Shown in pieces: positions 1 through 5,324 of a DNA stretch of 7,666 nt. Source of the DNA: an uncultured bacterium (GTDB taxonomy: Bacteria > Bacteroidota > Bacteroidia > Bacteroidales > JACABE01); NCBI GenBank assembly GCA_903911455.1, contig CAIWDQ010000019.1:1-7666 (forward strand), given 5' to 3'. The translations under genes and the position numbers were made by a program. The first letter of the stretch is position 1. Each line of letters begins with the position of its first letter. The notes below the pieces were generated by a model that ran no database searches, was not told where the DNA came from, and saw nothing but the letters and a program-made list of their open reading frames with translations.

Positions 1-99
1 ATGATTTTTTTTTTATTAAATAGAGAGCGAAATTTGAATATAGTATAAAGCAAATTTATCTCATTATTAGTATAATACGTTAATCTCAACATCGAGCGC

Positions 100-372
100 T
101 GGAATCATAGCGTCAAGTCGTGGAATCATATCGTCGGATCATGGGATCATGTCGTCAAGTCATGGAATCATATCGTCGAATCATGTAATCATGTCATCAG
201 GTCGTGGAATCATATCGATGAGTAATGGAATCATATCGATGAGTAATGGAATCATATCGTCGGGTCATGTAATCATGTCATCAAGCCATAGAATCATATC
301 GACTAGTTATGGAATCATATCTTCGGGTCGTGGAATCATATCGACAAGTCGTGGGAGCATAGCGACGAGTAA
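100..372. repeat. 21-bp tandem repeat array, 13 units
   Basis: Thirteen consecutive 21-base units begin at 100, 121, 142 and so on to 352, with no insertion or deletion. Most units start TGGAATCATATCG; the last eight bases vary most. Units 205-225 and 226-246 are identical, and the last unit (352-372) is the most diverged. The array is richer in G+C and CpG than the flanking DNA. Because 21 is a multiple of 3, one plus-strand frame is open from 71 to 388. It reads as heptapeptides such as GIISSGH and GIISMSN, but its first ATG is at 149 and no ribosome-binding site is visible. The other two plus frames contain stops. Differences between units fall at all three codon positions, so I annotate a repeat rather than a gene. 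I see no gene in 1-99 or 373-474. Confidence 0.93.
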
Positions 373-474
373 AGAGAGGATATGTTAAAAATCTAAACCT
401 TAATTTTGTTTTGATTTTCATGTCGTTAATATGGTTTAAATCCGATATCTATAATTATTTTTATTAATGCAATT

Positions 475-1014
475 CTAATTTAAATGAAAAAGTCTTTGAT
501 AATCTCTTGGGCTATATCCCGACCCTTTTTTAAATTGTTTCGAAAAATGAGATGTGCTGCTATAATGTAAATAATGTGCTATGTCATCCATACTAACATC
601 TCCATTTGTTAGCATTATTTTGGCTTGTTCGGTTTTGGTTAAAATAATGAAATGCATTATTGTGTCAGATCTAGATCTTTTGTATATTGTAGCCAGATGG
701 TCATAGCTATAATGCATTTTGTTTGCTATATAATCTGAATAATTTTCGTTTATCTTTTCTTTATTATCTCTAATCATTTCAATAATTACCAAACATATTT
801 TATCAGCTATGATGTCATCTTCATTTTTAGTCAATTTTAACTTATACTTTTGCAGTTTCATATTTAATTCATCATACTGCTCATCCGAAATTTCAAAAGT
901 TAAGTAAGCCATTCCACAAACAACTTTGGTAAATTGTATATTTAATCTCGTCAACTCAAGTTCAACTACTACAATGCAACAAGGGCATGTCATAAATAAT
1001 ATATTTAAATCCAT
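475..1014 (-). CDS. AraC-family transcriptional regulator with N-terminal HMA-like cysteine domain
   Basis: A predicted cytoplasmic DNA-binding regulator of 179 residues. Residues 1-60 resemble a small ferredoxin-like, heavy-metal-associated-type domain, with a CPCC cluster (C10, C12, C13) followed by a helix and strand. Residues 93-175 are a typical AraC DNA-binding domain: a first helix-turn-helix at about 94-135, then a second (VSMDDIAHYLHYSSTSHFSK) ending in the family signature GYSPRDYQ. There is no large sugar-binding domain. This short architecture is frequent in Bacteroidota, where the first domain often carries a single Cys; the ligand is unknown. I chose the ATG at 1014 over the TTG at 1065 because that TTG lies inside a candidate -7 promoter box. 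The regulator is divergent from the gene at 1233, but its targets are not shown by the sequence. Confidence 0.87.
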   Translation of the reverse strand: MDLNILFMTCPCCIVVVELELTRLNIQFTKVVCGMAYLTFEISDEQYDELNMKLQKYKLKLTKNEDDIIADKICLVIIEMIRDNKEKINENYSDYIANKMHYSYDHLATIYKRSRSDTIMHFIILTKTEQAKIMLTNGDVSMDDIAHYLHYSSTSHFSKQFKKGSGYSPRDYQRLFHLN

Positions 1015-1062
1015 AATTTCTTTATTATAATTGGTTAATAAAATCAGTCTGTTAATTGTTTG

Positions 1063-1070
1063 CAAATATA
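1063..1070 (-). promoter_or_regulatory. Candidate Bacteroidota -7 box for the AraC-type gene
   Basis: On the minus strand the sequence reads TATATTTG, an exact match to the Bacteroidota -7 consensus TAnnTTTG. It would start transcription near 1056 and give a leader of about 40 bases before the ATG at 1014. No good -33 TTTG is seen at the usual distance. In DNA this AT-rich, such matches arise by chance, so support comes mainly from the position. Confidence 0.4.
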
Positions 1071-1121
1071 CATGTATATTAAGAGAATGTCCATTTTAAT
1101 ATTTAAAATCTGCAAATGAAA

Positions 1122-1129
1122 TATATTTG
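1122..1129 (+). promoter_or_regulatory. Candidate -7 box upstream of the 307-residue gene
   Basis: Plus-strand TATATTTG matches TAnnTTTG exactly and lies about 100 bases before the ATG at 1233. A second exact match, TAATTTTG at 1199-1206, would give a leader of about 20 bases. Neither has a clear -33 element, and I cannot choose between them. Confidence 0.3.
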
Positions 1130-1232
1130 TTTTTTTTATTAATTAAAAAGTTACAAGTATTTGTCAAAAAAGTATAAGAGGAAGGAGGATATCTGATGTA
1201 ATTTTGCATCATAAATTTAAATAAAAAAGTAA

Positions 1233-2156
1233 ATGAAAAAAAACATTTTTGGTCACATTCAGGTCTTTGGTGAAGTAGGTATTTTTTATAATGAAAATAC
1301 TGCAAAATTTGTAGGCTTTCCTAAGTTAATAGCAACTTTTGGAAAAGTTGCCGATCGTCGTCAGTTATTACTTGACCTTGGGGTAATACAGGGTAGAAAT
1401 AACAAAGGATTAACTTCTAACAAAAAGCTTTGCAAACAGGAGCTTGCCAATGAAATTCTTTTTAATGCAGGAGCAGCAGCAGGGCACTATTTTGATGTTA
1501 ATGATATGGATATGTTTAACAATTTTGATTTTCCCGAAAAATCATTCTCAAAATTAAGACCTGAAGTTATGTTACAGGATTCCGATAGAGTTGTCAAGTT
1601 GTTAACTGATAATATAGGAGATCTTACAGGTACTGGAGTTACAATCATAAGCATCGCAAAAATAGAAACAGCTAAGGATAAGTTTATCGCTATTATGGGT
1701 GTACCAATTATTACCAGAAAAGCAAAATCACTTGTAACAAAACAAATCTCTGCTGTAGATAAAGAAACATTCAAGATTATCCGTAAAGAATTAAGTAATG
1801 AAATGAAAGTCTTTTTGACTTCAGACCCTGTATTATTTAATAAATTTAAGAAAGTAATTGAAATAACCAGCGAAGGTGCCCATACACACCGTGCACCTAA
1901 AGTTATTACAGCTCCAGTGGTAGTAACAGCTATTCACCATTTAACAGAAGAACCACTCGTAGGAATAAGTGGTAAATTTGTAGGCAATAAAACTACATTT
2001 ACAACAGATGTTAACGGCACATTTATAGCAGCTCTTCCATTAGGTGCAGGTTTGGGCAAACTTGTAGGAGTTGATTTCGTGGCTCAGTCTTTTGCATTTA
2101 CATTAACCGCTGAGGGCTATACTATTATTATTCGTATGATTCCAACTGGAATTTAA
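1233..2156 (+). CDS. Conserved-type hypothetical protein with carboxypeptidase regulatory-like C-terminal domain
   Basis: A 307-residue protein of unknown function. The N-terminal two thirds (about 1-212) look largely helical, with no signal peptide or membrane segment. The stretch around 174-210 (AVDKETFKIIRKELSNEM, then the DPVLFNKFKKV region) resembles, from memory, a Bacteroidota family of helical proteins whose function is unassigned. Residues 227-300 look like a transthyretin/carboxypeptidase-regulatory beta-sandwich, seen in PLVGISGKFVG followed by TTDVNGTF and a final EGYT. The ATG at 1233 is preceded immediately by an in-frame TAA, which fixes it as the earliest ATG. The leader is A-rich rather than Shine-Dalgarno-like; the strong AAGGAGG at 1182-1188 is too far away to serve it. 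A terminator follows at 2236-2265, so the gene is probably monocistronic. The protein call is firm; the function is not. Confidence 0.85.
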   Translation: MKKNIFGHIQVFGEVGIFYNENTAKFVGFPKLIATFGKVADRRQLLLDLGVIQGRNNKGLTSNKKLCKQELANEILFNAGAAAGHYFDVNDMDMFNNFDFPEKSFSKLRPEVMLQDSDRVVKLLTDNIGDLTGTGVTIISIAKIETAKDKFIAIMGVPIITRKAKSLVTKQISAVDKETFKIIRKELSNEMKVFLTSDPVLFNKFKKVIEITSEGAHTHRAPKVITAPVVVTAIHHLTEEPLVGISGKFVGNKTTFTTDVNGTFIAALPLGAGLGKLVGVDFVAQSFAFTLTAEGYTIIIRMIPTGI

Positions 2157-2192
2157 GACAATTAAGAATTTTGAATCAATAAATTAACATTG

Positions 2193-2220
2193 CGTCATTG
2201 CGAGCATAGCGAAGCAATCT
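2193..2220. repeat. Dispersed palindromic repeat (CGTCATTGCGAG...GCAATCT type)
   Basis: The bases CGTCATTGCGAGCATAGCGA, continuing to AGCAATCT, match a short intergenic element I recognise from many bacterial genomes, where it often reads CGTCATTGCGAGCGAAGCGA and so on. ATTGC near the start pairs with GCAAT near the end, so it can fold into a short stem. It lies between the stop codon at 2156 and the terminator at 2236, a typical site for such elements. Copy number in this genome is unknown. Confidence 0.6.
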
Positions 2221-2235
2221 AATTTACAATAAACC

Positions 2236-2265
2236 AGCCTCATCAGTTTTTGGTGGGGCTTTTTT
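2236..2265 (+). terminator. Rho-independent terminator after the 307-residue gene
   Basis: AGCCTCATCA (2236-2245) pairs over ten positions, two of them G-U, with TGGTGGGGCT (2251-2260) around a five-base loop GTTTT. Six T follow from 2260 to 2265. It should end the transcript of the gene at 1233. Confidence 0.88.
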
Positions 2266-2266
2266 A

Positions 2267-2781
2267 TTTGAAATATTTAAATATCCACGAAATTTCGCAT
2301 AAAAAGTAATAGCGATATATAAAATTGTATATATTTGAATAATGTTTATATTAAATTATAAATAAATTTATGATGTTAATTAAGTCTGATTTAGGATATA
2401 AATTGTTGCCTTATTAATTTATTAAAAATATAAAAGTAACTACTAAACTTAATGTCTTTTTAGCAATAACGAGGAATTTTAGTTAGTGAAATTATAGTAA
2501 TTGATTCTATAGGATTGGTTTTATAATCAAAATGTTTAGTGCTTTCATAAGGGAAAGGAGTAAAATGTGACTTATAAATCATTTGACAGAATGGTTTGTA
2601 GTTTGAAAACTAAAGTTTATTGACTCCTATTTACAAACTATGAATAATAGTGGAATAAAATAGATACAAACAATTTTTAAACCTATATATTTTTTTACGA
2701 AAACTTTATGAACTTGCAAATGTTTTATTTTTATAAAAATTAAGTATCTGAATATTTGAAATCCAATAAACAATTTATATA
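2267..2781. other. Gene-free intergenic region with small dyads
   Basis: About 515 very AT-rich bases contain no open reading frame I can defend on either strand. Visible items are a TAnnTTTG match at 2330-2337 with no gene behind it, and an AGGAG followed by ATG and an immediate TGA (2556-2570). A cluster of short dyads lies between 2556 and 2640: AGGAGT with ACTCCT, GTTTGTA with TACAAAC, and AAACT with AGTTT. The cluster could belong to a small RNA or leader, but nothing proves it. I see no RNA gene or insertion-sequence remnant. Confidence 0.5.
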
Positions 2782-3258
2782 ATGACCTTTTTTCAATCAA
2801 TAAAAGAAAATGCCTTTGTAATCATGATGATTGTGGGCTTAATGCAATTTGTATTTACAGTGTTTATTACTCTAATTCTACATAGGAATTCACAGCGTCA
2901 ATTGAGGTTAGAAGTTCTTCGTTCTATAGATTCACAATGGCAGGAATTGAATAAAATGATAGTATCAAACCCACAAGTTCAACATGCAATCAAAGACGAA
3001 ACACTTAAAGATGCAACTCCTGACCAAATAATCAGAATGAATATTGTTTATTATATTCTTAATACGTTTCAACAAATCATTCGTGCTAAGGAACAAAGTT
3101 ATATTTCATCTTCTGTTACCACATCTCTTATTTCCGGACACATCAACTTTCTAAAACAATTCCCTAAAGAAATAGAAAATATATTTTCACAAGAAAGAGG
3201 CTTTGATAAAACTGCAATTACTGAATTAAAAAAATATTGGGATAACACAAAGATATAA
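2782..3258 (+). CDS. Single-pass membrane protein of unknown function
   Basis: A 158-residue protein. Residues 11-33 form one clear hydrophobic membrane segment (AFVIMMIVGLMQFVFTVFIT and on), followed by a basic HRNSQRQLR stretch that suggests the rest is cytoplasmic. Residues 36-158 look helical and contain the phrase SQWQELNKMIVSNPQVQHAI. This arrangement, one N-terminal membrane helix then a helical domain with a 'leucine-asparagine ... NP' phrase, loosely resembles DUF6082-type proteins; I cannot confirm membership. The ATG at 2782 is the first start after an in-frame TAA at 2767-2769, and its leader is A/T-rich with no Shine-Dalgarno. The gene stands alone, between a long empty stretch and a strong terminator, so the neighbours give no functional hint. 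Confidence 0.78.
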   Translation: MTFFQSIKENAFVIMMIVGLMQFVFTVFITLILHRNSQRQLRLEVLRSIDSQWQELNKMIVSNPQVQHAIKDETLKDATPDQIIRMNIVYYILNTFQQIIRAKEQSYISSSVTTSLISGHINFLKQFPKEIENIFSQERGFDKTAITELKKYWDNTKI

Positions 3259-3320
3259 AGAAAAACGGAGAAATTATAGAAGAACAATATTTCAAAGGAT
3301 AATAAACCTAACTTTGGTTT

Positions 3321-3365
3321 AATGGCAATTGAGGTAATTACATTTCCTCAATTGCCATTTTTTTT
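3321..3365 (+). terminator. Strong rho-independent terminator
   Basis: AATGGCAATTGAGG (3321-3334) and CCTCAATTGCCATT (3346-3359) form a perfect 14-bp stem with an 11-base loop, followed by a run of eight T (3358-3365). It ends the transcript of the membrane-protein gene and isolates the glycosylase gene from it. The minus strand lacks a T run, so it should work in one direction only. Confidence 0.95.
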
Positions 3366-3438
3366 ATAAATCTGTTTCTATTTACAATAATTGTGTAATT
3401 TTACTCCCTGTTTTCTTTCAAATAAAGTCATAAACAAA

Positions 3439-4014
3439 ATGAATCAATTAATTAATGAAGTTACTGCTTGTACAATTTGCAAATCATTTTTGCCAAATCC
3501 TCCACGACCTGTTATTTCTGTAAGTGAGTATAGTAAAATTATTATCATAGGACAAGCACCCGGACAAAAAGTTCATGATAGTGGTGTGCCATGGGACGAC
3601 CAAAGTGGGAATGAACTACGAAGATGGCTTGGTGTTGATAAGGAACAGTTTTATGACACAAATCTATTTGGACTTATGCCAATGGGTTTCTGTTATCCGG
3701 GTAAAAATAGTACAGGTGATTTACCTCCACGACCTGAATGTGCGCCGCTTTGGCATAATATGTTATTAGCAAAAATGAAAAATATTAAGCTCACAATTCT
3801 TATTGGTCAGTATTCTCAAAAGTATTATTTAAAAGATAAGTTCAAGCCAACATTAACTGAGAATGTAAGAAATTATCAAGAGTTTTTGCCTAAGTATTTG
3901 CCTTTGGTTCACCCTTCTCCAAGAAATAAGATTTGGCAGAAAAAGAATCCATGGTTCGAACTAGAAGTTATACCACAACTTAGAGAAATAGTAAAAGAGT
4001 GTATGTTGAAATAA
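3439..4014 (+). CDS. Uracil-DNA glycosylase superfamily protein, iron-sulfur type
   Basis: A 191-residue protein of the uracil-DNA glycosylase superfamily, enzymes that cut damaged bases, chiefly uracil, from DNA to start base excision repair in the cytoplasm. Motif 1 is GQAPG at 38-42, continuing to SG and PWDD near 48-54. The second active-site motif is HPSPRN near the C-terminus. Four cysteines, C11, C14, C85 and C101, have the CxxC and C-x15-C spacing that holds a 4Fe-4S cluster in family 4 enzymes such as the Thermus protein. Family 4 proteins usually have an acidic residue just after GxxPG; here that segment reads QKVHDSG, so substrate or activity may differ. I chose the ATG at 3439, which places CxxC at the usual distance from the start. 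A TTG at 3391 would add 16 residues without family features. Confidence 0.86.
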   Translation: MNQLINEVTACTICKSFLPNPPRPVISVSEYSKIIIIGQAPGQKVHDSGVPWDDQSGNELRRWLGVDKEQFYDTNLFGLMPMGFCYPGKNSTGDLPPRPECAPLWHNMLLAKMKNIKLTILIGQYSQKYYLKDKFKPTLTENVRNYQEFLPKYLPLVHPSPRNKIWQKKNPWFELEVIPQLREIVKECMLK

Positions 4015-4054
4015 ATTTTCGTAACTTAATTATATGCTTGTTTGAAATAATATT

Positions 4055-4062
4055 TAAATTTG
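4055..4062 (+). promoter_or_regulatory. Candidate -7 box for the cysteine-rich protein/nitrilase pair
   Basis: TAAATTTG matches TAnnTTTG exactly, 41 bases after the glycosylase stop and 44 before the ATG at 4107. The nearest TTG upstream (4038-4040) is closer than usual for a -33 element. If real, the pair has its own transcript; otherwise it could be read through from the glycosylase gene, since no terminator lies between. Confidence 0.4.
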
Positions 4063-4106
4063 CCAAAAATAAGTAATGCCTTAAGTTAAATCAACACCTA
4101 TATGTT

Positions 4107-4256
4107 ATGGAAAGTGAGGTGATATTATCTAAAGATTGTCCGTGCAAGAATAAGAAATGCCAACGACATGCTAATTGCGATGCGTGTCGTGAATATCATA
4201 AGAATGATGGCAGTTTGCCTAAATGTGAAAGAAAAAAAGGAAGGAAAAACAAATGA
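4107..4256 (+). CDS. Small cysteine-rich protein, probably metal-binding
   Basis: A 49-residue protein, rich in Cys and Lys. Six cysteines (C11, C13, C18, C24, C27, C40) and two histidines (H21, H31) lie in the pattern CPCKNKKCQRHANCDACREY, then H31 and a final PKCER. This looks like a compact zinc or other metal site. From memory, similar small proteins with C-x-C-x4-C-x2-H-x2-C-x2-C spacing occur in other bacteria without assigned function. The ATG at 4107 is in frame, and the reading is free of stops to TGA at 4254-4256. That TGA overlaps the nitrilase ATG (ATGA), so the two are almost certainly co-transcribed and translationally coupled. The basic tail (RKKGRKNK) is encoded by the same bases that provide the purine-rich nitrilase ribosome-binding site. 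Confidence 0.82.
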   Translation: MESEVILSKDCPCKNKKCQRHANCDACREYHKNDGSLPKCERKKGRKNK

Positions 4257-5209
4257 ATAATATGAACGAATTGAAAGTTGCTTTAGCTCAGATTGCTCCT
4301 GTTTGGTTAAATAAAAACAAAACCATTGAAAAGATTAAAACATATATTACTGAAGCAGGTGATAAAGAATGTGATTTGATAGTATTTGGTGAAGGGTTAT
4401 TGCCAGGTTATCCATTTTGGTTGTCATTAACTAATGCTTCTGAATTTAATTCTCAAGTTCAGAAAGAAATGCATGCTCATTATATAAGTAATTCAATACA
4501 AATAGAAAAAGGGGAGATCAATGATATTTGTTTACTTGCTAAAAAAACGAAGATTGCAATATATCTTGGTTTGATTGAAAGGGCACTTAACAGAGGTGGG
4601 CATAGTTTGTATTGTTCGTTGGTTTATATTGATAAAGAAGGTGTGATAAAATCTGTTCATCGTAAATTACAACCAACTTATGAAGAAAGATTATGCTGGT
4701 CTCAAGGTGATGGAAATGGATTGCAAGTTCATTCTATAAATGATTTTAATGTAGGAGGTTTAAACTGTTGGGAAAACTGGATGCCCCTTGCTCGAACAAC
4801 ATTGTATGCATTGGGCGAGAATGTTCATATTGCAGTTTGGCCAGGTTCTGAAAGAAATACAATAGATATCACACGATTTATAGCAAAAGAATCCAGGTCT
4901 TATGTAATATCTGTTTCGAGTATTATGAGAAAAGAAGATTTCACAATTGATACACCACATTTAGAAACTATATTAAAGAATGCTCCTGATATTTTAGCTG
5001 ATGGAGGCTCTTGTATTGCAAATCCTGATGGAGAATGGTTAGTAGCACCTGTTGTAAATAAAGAGGGTTTGATTATTGAAACCTTACATATAAACAGAGT
5101 GTACGAAGAACGACAGAATTTTGATGTTTCGGGACATTACTCTCGCCCCGATGTTACACAATTGATAGTTAATAGAGAAAGACAATCTATATTGAGTATT
5201 AAAGAATAG
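4253..5209 (+). CDS. Nitrilase / carbon-nitrogen hydrolase
   Basis: A 318-residue cytoplasmic enzyme of the carbon-nitrogen hydrolase superfamily, branch 1 (nitrilase, converting nitriles to carboxylic acids and ammonia). The triad is visible: Glu47 in FGEGLLPGYP, Lys138 in HRKLQPTYEER and Cys172 in GLNCWENWMPLAR. The second conserved Glu145 lies seven residues after the lysine. The phrases PGYP, RKLQPT, WSQGDG and CWENWMPL are typical of true nitrilases rather than amidases or cyanide-specific enzymes, though the substrate cannot be told. Length is near the family norm of about 310-350, without the C-terminal extension of filament-forming members. A good ribosome-binding site, AGGAAGGA at 4238-4245, lies seven bases before the ATG, within the overlapping cysteine-rich gene. 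An in-frame ATG (Met4) three codons on is an alternative start. Confidence 0.92.
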   Translation: MNNMNELKVALAQIAPVWLNKNKTIEKIKTYITEAGDKECDLIVFGEGLLPGYPFWLSLTNASEFNSQVQKEMHAHYISNSIQIEKGEINDICLLAKKTKIAIYLGLIERALNRGGHSLYCSLVYIDKEGVIKSVHRKLQPTYEERLCWSQGDGNGLQVHSINDFNVGGLNCWENWMPLARTTLYALGENVHIAVWPGSERNTIDITRFIAKESRSYVISVSSIMRKEDFTIDTPHLETILKNAPDILADGGSCIANPDGEWLVAPVVNKEGLIIETLHINRVYEERQNFDVSGHYSRPDVTQLIVNRERQSILSIKE

Positions 5210-5237
5210 GTTTACTCAAAAGTAAGTTCCTTTATGA

Positions 5238-5273
5238 TTTAATTATTAAAATAAGCATTTTTTAATAATTAAA
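5238..5273. repeat. 14-bp perfect AT-only inverted repeat
   Basis: TTTAATTATTAAAA (5238-5251) and its exact reverse complement TTTTAATAATTAAA (5260-5273) flank the eight-base spacer TAAGCATT. It lies just upstream of a candidate -7 box (5277-5284), where the -33 region would be, so an operator for a dimeric regulator is plausible. It could also be a weak terminator after the nitrilase, but no T run follows on the plus strand. Confidence 0.85.
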
Positions 5274-5276
5274 GCT

Positions 5277-5284
5277 TAATTTTG
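5277..5284 (+). promoter_or_regulatory. Candidate -7 box for the two-component operon
   Basis: TAATTTTG is an exact TAnnTTTG match 36 bases before the kinase ATG. The usual -33 position falls in the inverted repeat at 5238-5273 and shows no TTTG. Transcription would start near 5291, leaving a leader of about 30 bases. Confidence 0.45.
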
Positions 5285-5324
5285 TCATGATTTTAAATTA
5301 ATGAATTAAGTAATGAAATCATGA
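5285..5324. repeat. 9-bp inverted repeat covering the kinase start codon
   Basis: TCATGATTT (5285-5293) and AAATCATGA (5316-5324) are exact reverse complements with a 22-base spacer. Each arm contains the palindrome TCATGA. The right arm includes the kinase ATG (5321-5323). A transcript beginning near 5291 would lack most of the left arm, so a DNA operator fits better than an RNA hairpin. Confidence 0.6.

Noticed and set aside
100..372. CRISPR array
   Set aside because: Units are directly adjacent at 21 bp with no unique spacers, and there are no cas genes.
149..388. 79-codon repeat protein gene
   Set aside because: No ribosome-binding site or promoter, substitutions at all codon positions, and the open frame is explained by a repeat length divisible by 3. 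Kept as a finding, not a gene.
1096..1305. Minus-strand 69-codon open frame
   Set aside because: It overlaps the start of the 307-residue gene and the intergenic region, with no family features.
1487..1774. Minus-strand 95-codon open frame
   Set aside because: Lies wholly antisense inside the 307-residue gene, whose protein is much more convincing.
3099..3287. Minus-strand 62-codon open frame
   Set aside because: Antisense shadow of the membrane-protein gene.
3575..3769. Plus-strand 64-codon open frame
   Set aside because: Out-of-frame shadow within the glycosylase gene.
4760..4960. Minus-strand 66-codon open frame
   Set aside because: Antisense to the catalytic region of the nitrilase.
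5301..5324. Tiny leader ORFs ATG-AAT-TAA and ATG-AAA-TCA-TGA before the kinase
   Set aside because: Two- and three-codon frames are expected by chance in such AT-rich DNA, and no ribosome-binding site precedes them.
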